DNA from: Lachnospiraceae bacterium
Lineage (GTDB): Bacteria; Bacillota; Clostridia; Lachnospirales; Lachnospiraceae
Assembly: GCA_018056425.1 (NCBI GenBank)
Contig: JAGPFR010000012.1
Coordinates: 1 to 61,100 of the forward strand
DNA length: 61,100 nucleotides
Reading direction: 5' to 3'
A program made the position numbers and the translations under genes. Of the stretch, positions 1 through 8,125 are shown in pieces (position 1 is the first letter of the stretch; every line of letters starts with the position of its first letter). The notes beneath the pieces were generated by a model, which had not been told where the DNA came from, searched no databases, and was given only the letters and a program-made list of their open reading frames with translations.

Positions 1-144
1 AGATATGTCATAGGTGTATTGAAGGAAAATACCAAAGCACGGAAGGTATATGAATCCTGGAGCGGTAAGCTGTCGGAACATCAACATGACTTCACAGTGA
101 TGAATACAAGATATCCCGAAGTTTTTTATACTTATAAAATATGA
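1..144 (+). CDS. GNAT-family N-acetyltransferase, C-terminal end (partial)
   Basis: Reading frame 1 is open from the window edge to TGA at 142-144 and gives 47 residues. The stretch GVLKENTKARKVYES has the pattern usual near the C-terminus of GNAT acetyltransferases: a hydrophobic strand, an Asn, an Ala-Arg pair and a Tyr a few residues on. Members transfer an acetyl group from acetyl-CoA to an amine, but the substrate cannot be inferred. The start and the acetyl-CoA loop lie outside the window. Family assignment rests on this short motif only. Confidence 0.55.
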   Translation, partial: RYVIGVLKENTKARKVYESWSGKLSEHQHDFTVMNTRYPEVFYTYKI

Positions 145-193
145 AGTCCGGTCCATTAAGAATCCCGGAAGTATAGTTTAAGAAGAGGTGCCT

Positions 194-1222
194 ATGTTAA
201 CAGCTGTATCGCCTGTAAGCAGGAAAATAGACCGTGCAGAGAGAATCGAAAATACACTTTATCTATATTCAAAGCATGGGATCATGCGCATAGAACCAAA
301 GTCTGACAGTATCGTGCGCATTACGTATACCGTAAGTGACAGCTTTTCGGAAGAAAAAAAGCCCGGTGTTATAGCGGATGAGATATTCGGTGATTGGACA
401 TTAGAAAATGGATCCGATCGCTTAATAGAGATGAAACTTCCGAAGCTCACTCTGTCAATTGGCAAAAATGACGGAGCTGTCACATATTATGGTAATTCTG
501 GTAAAAAGCTTTTTGCTGAGTGTGATGGTAATCCGAGAGAATTCGAAGAATTTGAAATGCTTCATTTGGCAGATGCCCCTCAGAAGACCAGGATCATAGA
601 TACTGCAGACGGAAAGAAGGAAGTGATAGAAGAAGCACTTAAATCGACTTCCGGTAAAAGTTATCATATCCGTTACAGATTTAATCTGGGAGATGAGGCT
701 CTATACGGACTGGGTCAGCAGGAGAAAGGCTTCGCGTCACTGCGAGGAAAGAGATTATATGTTCATCAGGGTAACAGAAAGATCGCCGCTTCGTTTTTGG
801 TCTCAACCGCAGGATACGGAATCCTCACTGACTGTTACAGTCCGATGATATTTAACGATAATGAAAACGGAACATATATATATACTGAAAGTTCACCCGA
901 ATCGGATATGTATTTTATCGCCGGCAGTATGAATGAAGTGGTTCAGGGCTACAGATTCCTGACCGGAAAAGCTTCCATGCTTCCCAAATGGGCATTCGGT
1001 TATGTCCAGTCCAAAGAGAGATATGAGAATGAAGAACAGATACTTGAGGCTGTGAAGAAATCCAGAGAGCTCGGCATAGGCATTCAATTATGGTGTAGTC
1101 TGCCCATGAGATCCATTCATCTCCATCGATATCATCATCTTCTTCGACTTCGCGAGTCTCTCTGGTTGAGTTTGATGATGAAGGTGCTTCGCTTGCAGGC
1201 TCGCTGCCGCATCCGGCCATGA
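194..1222 (+). pseudogene. GH31 alpha-glucosidase-like gene, 3'-truncated (N-terminal part only)
   Basis: The ATG at 194 follows an AGAGGTG-type ribosome site; an in-frame GTG lies two codons upstream. The first ~300 residues match the N-terminal beta-sandwich of glycoside hydrolase family 31, including LGDEALYGLGQQEKGF, and reach the entry of the catalytic barrel (AFGYVQSKERY, then SRELGIGI). The family normally continues with an aspartate-containing catalytic barrel of several hundred residues. Here, after about position 1084, the frame turns into Arg/Leu/His-rich sequence that is the antisense of a lipoprotein gene, and it ends at 1222. The catalytic Asp region is absent, so the product should be inactive. 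Cause: a rearrangement in the strain or an assembly misjoin; the sequence alone cannot tell. Confidence 0.75.
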
Positions 1223-1271
1223 AAGTAAGTGCCATTGCAGTTAGCAAACCTAATACTTTGATCTTTTTCAC
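915..1271 (-). pseudogene. Lipoprotein N-terminus, 3'-truncated at the GH31 junction
   Basis: On the minus strand a GTG start at 1271 follows GGAGGAG with good spacing. The product begins VKKIKVLGLLTAMALTFMAG and continues to Cys21 in an MAGC lipobox, then Ser-rich and acidic residues (EEDDDIDGDEW). That is a convincing secreted lipoprotein start. From about position 1090 downward the frame is only the antisense of the GH31 fragment (CLCRALWISS...), so the mature domain is missing. Only ~60 residues appear genuine. It follows a small membrane-protein gene on the same strand by ~40 bases, so the two probably formed an operon. Confidence 0.6.
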
Positions 1272-1311
1272 AGTATTCTCCTCCGTGCTGTAAAAGCTTT
1301 GAATCTGACGA

Positions 1312-1461
1312 TCAATGATCGAGAAGTACTTTGAAGATAATGGGGCACAACATTGCGACAACTAATATAAGACACACAAGTGTTGCCACTTTATTCTTCA
1401 ACAGTGCAAAGAGAATAGTTGCGATTATGGACAGTATTAATAATGTAACCGCAAATACCAC
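1312..1461 (-). CDS. Small two-helix membrane protein (49 aa)
   Basis: GTG at 1461 is preceded by GGGGAG nine bases upstream. The frame runs 49 codons to TGA at 1312-1314. The product is almost wholly hydrophobic: helix one (residues 2-20, VFAVTLLILSIIATILFAL), a short basic turn (LKNKVAT), helix two (residues 28-46), and a charged tail ending LLDH. It sits just upstream of the truncated lipoprotein gene on the same strand. I do not recognise a family. The hydrophobic two-helix pattern and the SD site support a real gene; its job is unknown. Confidence 0.5.
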   Translation of the reverse strand: MVFAVTLLILSIIATILFALLKNKVATLVCLILVVAMLCPIIFKVLLDH

Positions 1462-1557
1462 TTCTTTGATCTCCCCGCTTCATAGTCGTTTTTTACTATC
1501 CTGCTAAATACTAGTAGTTTTTTATTAATTACATAAGTGCTGAAAAGTTACCAAAAT

Positions 1558-1588
1558 AAAAAAAACAGGTCACTTTTAGTGACCTGTT
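1558..1588 (-). terminator. Rho-independent terminator of the response-regulator operon
   Basis: A perfect 10-bp stem, AACAGGTCAC / GTGACCTGTT (1564-1573 and 1579-1588), encloses a 5-base loop. On the minus strand it is followed by eight Ts and a further AT-rich tract. It lies 23 bases past the stop codon of the response regulator. The flanking A and T runs could let it work in both directions. Confidence 0.85.
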
Positions 1589-1610
1589 AAAAAATATATG
1601 CCCGGCTGTA

Positions 1611-2231
1611 TTATTTCTTTTTTAATCTTGTTCTGATCTCGACGCGGTTCTTCAGATACATTTTATCTAGTATAATTGAAACGACCTTTTTGACATATCC
1701 GTAGGAATAATTGGTTTTGTCGGATATCTCCTTATTGGATAATCCGTCTGCAATAAGAAGAGCTACGTTCAGTTCCGATTCCGTAAGAGATTTTTCGAAT
1801 TTGCTGTATTCCGCGCTGTCATATCTGTCGGCTTTGTTTTCTGTGCGGGATGCAAGAGCTTTGCAGGCTTGATTTCTGACTCTTGCTATCAGTATATCCT
1901 TGATGAATGGTTTGGATATATAATCGGCAGCGCCCATTTCAAGTCCTTTGATCTCAAAATCAGGAGCGTCCATTGCGGTTAAAAAGACTATTGGAGTCTT
2001 TTCCTGACCGGATATGGCTCGTATGGCAGAAAAAGTCTCGTATCCATCCATTTCAGGCATGTCTATATCCAATAAGATAAGGTCATATTTCATGCCTTTT
2101 TCAAGAAGCCTTACGGCCTGCTTGCCTGATTTGGCCAGACTCACCTTAAAGCCTGCGTTTACCAGAATTTCTTCTCCGGTATTAAGCATGTTGATATCAT
2201 CATCAACATACAGAACCTTGATGTCCTCCAT
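1611..2231 (-). CDS. Response regulator, REC plus LuxR-type HTH
   Basis: The product is a cytoplasmic DNA-binding response regulator of 206 residues. The receiver domain (residues 5-120) has the acidic cluster YVDDD, the phospho-acceptor Asp55 in LILLDIDMPEMDG, the Thr of FLTAMD and the Lys of SKPF. The C-terminal part (LTESELNVALLIADGLSNKE...GYVKKVVSIILDKM) is a LuxR/FixJ-like helix-turn-helix. I chose ATG 2231 because GAGGG lies seven bases upstream; a GTG four codons earlier lacks a good site. The start lies inside the 3' end of the hybrid sensor gene, so translation is probably coupled. The upstream hybrid sensor is the likely partner, but that protein has no ATP-binding domain, so the phosphate source is unclear. 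Confidence 0.88.
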   Translation of the reverse strand: MEDIKVLYVDDDINMLNTGEEILVNAGFKVSLAKSGKQAVRLLEKGMKYDLILLDIDMPEMDGYETFSAIRAISGQEKTPIVFLTAMDAPDFEIKGLEMGAADYISKPFIKDILIARVRNQACKALASRTENKADRYDSAEYSKFEKSLTESELNVALLIADGLSNKEISDKTNYSYGYVKKVVSIILDKMYLKNRVEIRTRLKKK

Positions 2232-4101
2232 TGTTGCCCTCACTCATAAGTTCCCTTGTCAGTTCCAATGCTTTTTCAAACTCGATATCACCTGTGCATT
2301 TCCTGATCTGTGATATGAGAGTTTTACGTTCTTCATCCTGCTCCATGGATTCCAGCTGATCGATGATCTTTATGGCAGGTATCTGTTCGTTGCTGCCCAG
2401 GAATCTTACGAGTTCCTCCAGCAGTTCTTCACCGCTTCTTTCGTCCTGCGTGCTCTCATCTTTGCTGCGCGCAACGGATTCCCCGAATACGGACAGTCCT
2501 TCTATCAGACCGTTACAGGCTCTTTGCCATTCAATCTGTACCAGTTCCATACCGGAATCCACAAATTCTTTATCGGAAGCTCTTCCGTGCTTTTCCATCT
2601 TTCTGCAAATATCATAAAGCTCGGTTGCACCTATATTTTTTGCATTGCCTTTAAGGGAATGAAGTATGGTGGTGGTGCCGGCAAGGTCACCTGCACGAAC
2701 TGCTTCATCAAGTTGTTTGCCGAGTGGCTCTGCATTGTTTGTGAAATATCTGAGTACGTTTATATACAGGCCGAAATCGCCGCTTGCATACTTTAATCCC
2801 TCTTTGAGCGAAATGTCATATTTTTCCAGAAGGTTCGAGTAATTGGTAAGTTCTTCTTCTGTAAGGTTTGCTTTGGAAACGGCAGAATGCCTTTCAACAA
2901 GGTTCTTGGGGATGTATCTGGTGAGACACTGTTCGAGGTCTTTGAATGAAACGGGTTTTGAGATGTAACCGTCAAATCCCTTTTGTATGAATGATTCACG
3001 GATTCCGGGAGTTACATCTGCGGTAAGAACTATGATGGGAGTGTGGGATCCGTTTTTTCTTTCTTCTTCACGGATATGTTCAGTAGCTTCAAGTCCGTTT
3101 ATAACCGGCATCATGTAATCCATGAGGATAAGCTGATAATCGTTATGCTTTAAAAGTTCATAACATTTTTCAGCGCTGCTTGCCGTATCAACGGATACCT
3201 TGGTGTCGGCAAGCAGATATTTTACGACGGACAGATTCATGTTGTTATCATCGACTACCATGATCCTGGCCGATGTCATATCTGTGGGAACCACAGTGAT
3301 ATTATCGTCTGCAAAAACCTCCGAATGAGAATATTCGAGAAGTTTGTCCACCATTCCCAGAAGACTTCTGCTGGCTTCTTCGGCACCTGCAGCATATTCG
3401 GTTATTTGGTCATTGTCGCTCTCAAGCAGGATGAGTTCATTCATTCCCATTATCATATTGATGGGGGTTCTGATCTCGTGGCTCATCTGAGCAAGGAAGC
3501 GGCTCTTGGCCTCACTGGCTTCCTCTGCGATTTTTTGCTGTTTTCTGTGCTCTCTTATATAGAAGAGAAAGATAAGTCCGATACCTATTCCGGAAAGCAT
3601 TATTCCCATTATCTGGTCGATGAACCGGTCTGCCGGAGTATCAAATGCCTGAACACTGTCGGGGAATTTTACGGAATAGTAGCAGACTGCCGTGTAATAG
3701 ACTATTTCGACTATCTCTACCACGACAAGGGTCCATCCTTTGAACATAAGGAAAGAAAATGCAAGGGAAAAAGCAAAAAAACTCATCATTGAACCGTACA
3801 TGCCGCCCATTTCGAAAAACAAAACGGTGAACAGTCCCATGAAAACAGATAGAACGGTAAGAATATAACCGATGAAATATCTTCCGGTTTTGTCTACGAA
3901 ATAAAGAAGTGCTGCCGAACAGATTGCGGCTAACAGATTAATGATTCCGCCATCGAGCATCCCGATGCTCAGACTCTGGATTCCGGCAGTGATGCTTACG
4001 ATTATTCCGGCAAGTCCCAGTACCTTGAACAGCTTACGGTCAAGATCTTCTTTTTTTGTGAGATAGTGGATGAATTTATCTCTAAGTCCGACGATTTTCA
4101 T
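2203..4101 (-). CDS. Hybrid sensor protein lacking a HATPase domain (TM-HisKA-REC-Hpt)
   Basis: 632 residues. Five to six membrane helices occupy residues ~27-182. A HisKA dimerisation helix follows with the H-box SHEIRTPIN (His208). In ordinary hybrid kinases a ~110-residue ATP-binding domain with N, G1 and G2 boxes comes next. Here only ~18 residues separate the end of HisKA (~260) from the receiver domain (ARIMVVDDNN, phospho-acceptor Asp328 in LILMDYMMPV, Lys382). An Hpt domain with HSLKGNAKNIG (His481) follows, and then an acidic tail. All phospho-relay residues are kept but nothing can bind ATP. The protein may be phosphorylated in trans, act as a phosphatase or relay, or have lost the domain by deletion; the frame is intact throughout. 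The regulator gene overlaps its 3' end. Confidence 0.85.
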   Translation of the reverse strand: MKIVGLRDKFIHYLTKKEDLDRKLFKVLGLAGIIVSITAGIQSLSIGMLDGGIINLLAAICSAALLYFVDKTGRYFIGYILTVLSVFMGLFTVLFFEMGGMYGSMMSFFAFSLAFSFLMFKGWTLVVVEIVEIVYYTAVCYYSVKFPDSVQAFDTPADRFIDQIMGIMLSGIGIGLIFLFYIREHRKQQKIAEEASEAKSRFLAQMSHEIRTPINMIMGMNELILLESDNDQITEYAAGAEEASRSLLGMVDKLLEYSHSEVFADDNITVVPTDMTSARIMVVDDNNMNLSVVKYLLADTKVSVDTASSAEKCYELLKHNDYQLILMDYMMPVINGLEATEHIREEERKNGSHTPIIVLTADVTPGIRESFIQKGFDGYISKPVSFKDLEQCLTRYIPKNLVERHSAVSKANLTEEELTNYSNLLEKYDISLKEGLKYASGDFGLYINVLRYFTNNAEPLGKQLDEAVRAGDLAGTTTILHSLKGNAKNIGATELYDICRKMEKHGRASDKEFVDSGMELVQIEWQRACNGLIEGLSVFGESVARSKDESTQDERSGEELLEELVRFLGSNEQIPAIKIIDQLESMEQDEERKTLISQIRKCTGDIEFEKALELTRELMSEGNNGGHQGSVC

Positions 4102-4202
4102 GATATACAGACATACAAAATTCTTAAAACAACAGCTGCAATTTCATTATATATTTTTAAATGTTATTCATAAAACAATTGCTTTTGCGGTGATGCAATA
4201 GG

Positions 4203-4222
4203 AAAACGGATGTGATCCGGTT
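4203..4222 (-). terminator. Possible weak terminator after exonuclease III
   Basis: On the minus strand the short stem CGGAT-CAC-ATCCG is followed by TTTTCC, a few bases past the exonuclease III stop codon. The 5-bp stem with a 3-base loop is weak, and I offer it only because of its position. Confidence 0.35.
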
Positions 4223-4229
4223 GTGAGAT

Positions 4230-4985
4230 TTAATCCTTGATCACAAGTTCAACAGGGCAGTGATCCGAACCCATAATATCCGTGTGAATGTCGGCACTGA
4301 CAAGTCTGTCTTTAAGTTTTCCCGAAGCTACGAAGTAGTCGATGCGCCATCCCGCATTCTTTTCCCTTGAATGGAACATATATGACCACCAGGAGTAGAT
4401 GTCTTTTCTGTCAGGGTAGAAATATCTGAACGTATCGATATATCCGCTCTCGAGAACTTTGCCGAATGCTGCTCTTTCCTCATCGGAGAAACCTGCATTG
4501 TGGTGGTTTGATGACGGATTTTTAAGGTCGATCTCGTTGTGCGCCACGTTGAGATCGCCGCAGTAGATGACGGGCTTTTTCTTTTCCAGTTTAAGGATAT
4601 AAGAAAGGAAAGCTTCCTCCCACTTCATTCTGTAATCGAGGCGGGCAAGTTCCCTTTGAGAATTGGGGACATAGACTGTGATGAAAAAGAAATCCTTGAA
4701 CTCCGCAGTAATGACGCGGCCTTCGTGGTCGTGCTCCTCGATGCCTATTCCGTATGTTACGTTAAGCGGCTCGGTTTTTGTAAAAAGAGCGGTTCCGGAA
4801 TAGCCCTTTTTCTCGGCATAGTTCCAGTACTGATGATAGCCGGGGAGGTCTAATTCAAACTGTCCTTCGGAGAGTTTGGTCTCCTGAAGGCAGAAGATAT
4901 CAGCGTCTAATTTCTTAAAAGAATCTTCAAAGCCTTTTCCTGCACAGGCTCTGAGTCCGTTGACATTCCAGGATATGAATTTCAT
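4230..4985 (-). CDS. xth: Exodeoxyribonuclease III (AP endonuclease)
   Basis: 251 residues, normal length for the XthA/ExoA family of base-excision repair enzymes. These cut DNA at abasic sites and remove 3' blocking groups using a divalent metal. The exonuclease/endonuclease/phosphatase fold is readable end to end: MKFISWNVNGLRA (metal-site Asn7), LQETKL (Glu35), YVPNSQ with the active-site Tyr, CGDLNVAHNEIDL (Asp and Asn), WRIDYF and the terminal GSDHCPVEL (Asp-His pair). It reads on the minus strand upstream of the hybrid sensor gene, ~130 bases away, and has no functional link to it. Confidence 0.95.
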   Translation of the reverse strand: MKFISWNVNGLRACAGKGFEDSFKKLDADIFCLQETKLSEGQFELDLPGYHQYWNYAEKKGYSGTALFTKTEPLNVTYGIGIEEHDHEGRVITAEFKDFFFITVYVPNSQRELARLDYRMKWEEAFLSYILKLEKKKPVIYCGDLNVAHNEIDLKNPSSNHHNAGFSDEERAAFGKVLESGYIDTFRYFYPDRKDIYSWWSYMFHSREKNAGWRIDYFVASGKLKDRLVSADIHTDIMGSDHCPVELVIKD

Positions 4986-5059
4986 TATCTGAGTCCCTCA
5001 CAAAAAATTAACTTTAAATATTATATCATTCATTGCAACGGCGGTGAAGCGGATGTTGA

Positions 5060-5088
5060 TTTACGTGATCCTCCGAGGGGTGTATTAT
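5060..5088 (+). promoter_or_regulatory. Candidate sigma-70 promoter for the lipoprotein gene
   Basis: TTTACG at 5060-5065 and TATTAT at 5083-5088 are separated by exactly 17 bases, about 60 bases upstream of the lipoprotein start at 5151. The match is good at -10 and fair at -35. Confidence 0.45.
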
Positions 5089-5150
5089 TATCCTGTTCAG
5101 GCCTGAAGCGGTTTTCATATAAATTCTTTAAAAAGGATGATATTCAAATA

Positions 5151-5720
5151 ATGAAAAAAACAGGTAAAAAGATTATTGCTTTATTTGTTGCCGTGGTCTC
5201 AGTCATCAACCTTGCGGGCTGCGGATACAGTGGAGGAAAAGTTAAGAACGGTGTATATACCAATGATTATTTCGGAATAACCGTCACCCCTCCCGAATGG
5301 ATCGAATATGTGGAGAATCCCGAGGATGCGGATGACTGGGTCATAGCACTCAGCTACTGTTATATTCAGGGAGAAAAAGATTCGTTCATGGCTGAGTATG
5401 CACTTCAGAAACCCTCGGCGGGTCTTATGGTATGTTCCGAAGATAACCCCGGCGGAGTGACTGCGGATGATTTTGTAAAGAACATACAGGCTCAGCAGAA
5501 GGAGAAGCTGTTCTTTTCATATACCACCATCGTGGATAAGGATGTATATATAAACGATGTAGCCTTTAGGCAACTCACTTTTGACAGCAACGGAAACCAT
5601 CAGACATTTCTCGTCAAGGCTTACGATGACAGGATTCTGTTCATCTATATCTCAACCACCAGTCATGCCGTGGAAGACGGAGAAGAGGACGAACTTATCG
5701 CATCCGTTTCACGTCTTTGA
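5151..5720 (+). CDS. Secreted lipoprotein, function unknown (189 aa)
   Basis: The N-terminus is a typical lipoprotein signal: KKTGKK, a hydrophobic stretch, then LAGC with Cys24 as the lipidation site. The mature part has no motif I can name. It is acidic, with an aromatic-rich start (NDYFGITVTPPEWIEYV) that resembles small lipoproteins built on a beta-sandwich of the type seen in PsbP/DUF-like domains. That resemblance is weak. It stands alone between exonuclease III (divergent) and a membrane-protein gene, with a probable promoter of its own. The start ATG is reached after an AAAGGATG-like site. Confidence 0.7.
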   Translation: MKKTGKKIIALFVAVVSVINLAGCGYSGGKVKNGVYTNDYFGITVTPPEWIEYVENPEDADDWVIALSYCYIQGEKDSFMAEYALQKPSAGLMVCSEDNPGGVTADDFVKNIQAQQKEKLFFSYTTIVDKDVYINDVAFRQLTFDSNGNHQTFLVKAYDDRILFIYISTTSHAVEDGEEDELIASVSRL

Positions 5721-5879
5721 TCGTTACATGGTTAGGCAGGCAGTGGTGCCACTACTTTTTTCGTTGACAAAAAATGGGGGGATAGCATGATGATTACGGA
5801 TTTTTAATGTAGCAATAAACAGCGTTTTAGAGAAAGGAAAGTTTGATCTGATATTATGTGTTGATCATACAGGTGAGTT

Positions 5880-7241
5880 ATGCGGCTGGAAGAAAAAACT
5901 GATTTAATAAAAATCATTATTCATTACGCGCTTCTTCTGCTCTTGGGAGTGTTTGCATTGATATCGGTTAAAGGAATTGTTGCGTGTAATACCTATAATA
6001 TCAAAGAATATAAACCTGATTTCGATATTGCAATGATTATGATGATAGCTATATGGATGATGGTTTCCGGGATGCTTATGGTAAAAGATAAGGCATATGA
6101 AATATATACCGGAATTTGTTATTATCTGGGTCATGTATTCGTGATTATTTTCTGTATAGGTAATGCGTTGCAGGAAACTGCCGGCCATCATTTTATAGAG
6201 GCGGTAAGGTCTTCCACAGGAGCTGTAAACTTGCTTTTGCCGGTGATTAATGGAGTAAATCATCCGTTTTTATTATTGGTATTTCTTGCTATTCTGACGG
6301 CGGTTCTGATTCCGCATTTTTCCGCACGAGTTCTGATAATATCTATAACGTTCGAAATACTGTCTTGGTTAGCTCCCGGTAGCCGTGTTGCACTGATTAT
6401 TGCCATGGTGATTGCGGTTGTTTTGTTTGCACTGGCTGATAGTTCTTTAAGTAATTATATTCTGAAAGATATTCTGAAGGCCATGGTTAATGAAGGAACC
6501 GTTGAGACAGCCCATAATAGTTTCTATGATATAAAAAGACCTTTGGACTGGATATTTTTTGGATTATGTATCATAGGTGTGATTATTTCTTTTTTTACCG
6601 GAAAGGTTTACGGCTGGCTGGAATACATGAAGATTATTTTCGGAGATAATTATTCCGAAGCGTTGAATTTGTCAGAGGATATGATTGGAACCATAATACT
6701 TTCTTTTTGCGTATCCATGGCTGTTTCAGCGACAATTTCCTCGGGTATAAAGATTTACGCAAATAAAAAATCCAAATCAGTATTGGTGACGGTTTCATCC
6801 GTTCTGTTGGATTCGCTGATAAATATATGGATTTTGGACTGGATTGTAAATGTTTTTGTTCGCCTTTTTTATAAAGAGCACGGAATTATCATTTCGCCTC
6901 TTTTGGATTTAAATATCAGCACATTTTTGCCGGATAGCTTTATGAACAGATTGCCTTTATGGCTACAGATTGTATTGGTCCTCCTGCTTGTGGTTATTTT
7001 CTTGGTGGTGCTGTTTTATTCCAGTGCTATTACTATAATTATCTTTGTTTATGTTGCTGCTTCTTTAGTGAAGGGAGTGGTGTTTGTTTTTGCTGTCAAT
7101 TTTGTAAACTCATTTGTTCACGTGAATGTTACCGAAAGGAGTACATTGGCTGCATTTATTATTTTGTATTTTTTGAATATGCTTGTATCCGAATTGGCTG
7201 AAAATATTAATGGACCCGTTTCGACTATGGAAAATGTTTGA
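5880..7241 (+). CDS. Polytopic membrane protein, unknown (453 aa)
   Basis: ATG 5880 follows AGGTGAG. The product has about ten hydrophobic segments and short connecting loops: helices near residues 10-32, 48-66, 75-95, 115-170, 215-235, 260-285, 300-330, and four more to the end. I see no transporter or enzyme motif and do not recognise the family. Base use stands out: the gene is much richer in AT-ending codons (ATT, TTT, GTT) than its neighbours, above all the strongly biased pair directly downstream. Hydrophobic composition explains part of this; foreign origin or very low expression could explain the rest. Confidence 0.65.
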   Translation: MRLEEKTDLIKIIIHYALLLLLGVFALISVKGIVACNTYNIKEYKPDFDIAMIMMIAIWMMVSGMLMVKDKAYEIYTGICYYLGHVFVIIFCIGNALQETAGHHFIEAVRSSTGAVNLLLPVINGVNHPFLLLVFLAILTAVLIPHFSARVLIISITFEILSWLAPGSRVALIIAMVIAVVLFALADSSLSNYILKDILKAMVNEGTVETAHNSFYDIKRPLDWIFFGLCIIGVIISFFTGKVYGWLEYMKIIFGDNYSEALNLSEDMIGTIILSFCVSMAVSATISSGIKIYANKKSKSVLVTVSSVLLDSLINIWILDWIVNVFVRLFYKEHGIIISPLLDLNISTFLPDSFMNRLPLWLQIVLVLLLVVIFLVVLFYSSAITIIIFVYVAASLVKGVVFVFAVNFVNSFVHVNVTERSTLAAFIILYFLNMLVSELAENINGPVSTMENV

Positions 7242-7305
7242 TTGGAATCAGCTTGCACCGGTTGTTTGAAACGGCAATTTTATGTAAATCGGCATTCTGT
7301 TTATC

Positions 7306-7334
7306 TGTACAAAATTCCCATAAAATAGTATAAT
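7306..7334 (+). promoter_or_regulatory. Promoter for the Fe-S scaffold/GGGtGRT operon
   Basis: A perfect -10 box TATAAT at 7329-7334 is preceded, 17 bases upstream, by TGTACA at 7306-7311 (4 of 6 to TTGACA). The start codon at 7415 is ~75 bases downstream behind a strong AAGGAGG site. Both fit the high expression suggested by codon bias. Confidence 0.6.
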
Positions 7335-7414
7335 TCTTACTCAGATGCGTGATTTTATAAGTAGTTCAGAAGATCTATGATAAATCATTCACATTCTATT
7401 AAGGAGGCTACTAC

Positions 7415-8107
7415 ATGATTTATTCAACAGAAGTAAAAGCGATGTGCCCCGTACATCAGGGCGTTCATCACGGCGCTGCACCCATTCCTGAAGAAGCAAA
7501 ATGGGTAAAGGCTAAGGAAGTTAAGGACATCTCCGGATACACCCATGGTATCGGATGGTGCGCTCCCCAGCAGGGATGCTGCAAGCTGTCTCTTAACGTT
7601 AAAGACGGAATCATTCAGGAAGCTCTTGTTGAGACCATCGGCTGCTCAGGTATGACTCATTCCGCAGCTATGGCATCTGAGATCCTTCCCGGACTTACTG
7701 TTCTCGAAGCTCTTAACACCGACCTTGTATGCGACGCTATCAACACCGCTATGAGAGAGCTCTTCCTTCAGATCGTTTACGGACGTACCCAGTCCGCATT
7801 CTCTGAGGACGGACTTCAGATCGGTGCAGGTCTTGAGGACCTTGGAAAGGGAACCCGTTCAATGGTAGGTACCACCTATGGAACTCTTGAGAAGGGACCC
7901 AGATATCTCGAGCTTACCGACGGATATATCACCCAGCTTGCTCTCGACGAGAACGATGAGATCATCGGCTACAAGTACATCAACTTCGGTAAGATGATGG
8001 ACTTCATCAAGGCCGGCGACGATGCAGCCAAGGCAGTAGAGAAGGCTTCAGGTCAGTATGGCCGTGTAGCTGATGCTGTTAGATTTATTGACCCTCGTAA
8101 AGAGTGA
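7415..8107 (+). CDS. NifU/IscU-like iron-sulfur cluster scaffold protein
   Basis: 230 residues, cytoplasmic. The central region resembles the IscU/NifU N-terminal scaffold fold, with Cys residues in a comparable pattern: Cys49 and the pair Cys55-Cys56 (GWCAPQQGCCKLSL), Cys77 in ETIGCSGMTHSAA, Cys106 in LVCDAIN. An extra N-terminal segment carries Cys11 and three His (CPVHQGVHHG), unlike canonical IscU. Scaffolds of this class hold a nascent 2Fe-2S or 4Fe-4S cluster; this branch is not characterised as far as I know. There is no cysteine desulfurase next to it. Strong AAGGAGG site, perfect -10 box and a heavy bias to AAC, ATC, GAC and CTT point to high expression. The GGGtGRT gene follows after 18 bases. 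Confidence 0.85.
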   Translation: MIYSTEVKAMCPVHQGVHHGAAPIPEEAKWVKAKEVKDISGYTHGIGWCAPQQGCCKLSLNVKDGIIQEALVETIGCSGMTHSAAMASEILPGLTVLEALNTDLVCDAINTAMRELFLQIVYGRTQSAFSEDGLQIGAGLEDLGKGTRSMVGTTYGTLEKGPRYLELTDGYITQLALDENDEIIGYKYINFGKMMDFIKAGDDAAKAVEKASGQYGRVADAVRFIDPRKE

Positions 8108-8125
8108 TAAAGGGAGGATTAGAAA

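Noticed and set aside
5721-5780. Terminator after the lipoprotein gene (CAGTG/CACTA with a T-run)
   Set aside because: The stem is only four to five pairs with a poor loop, so I could not support it.
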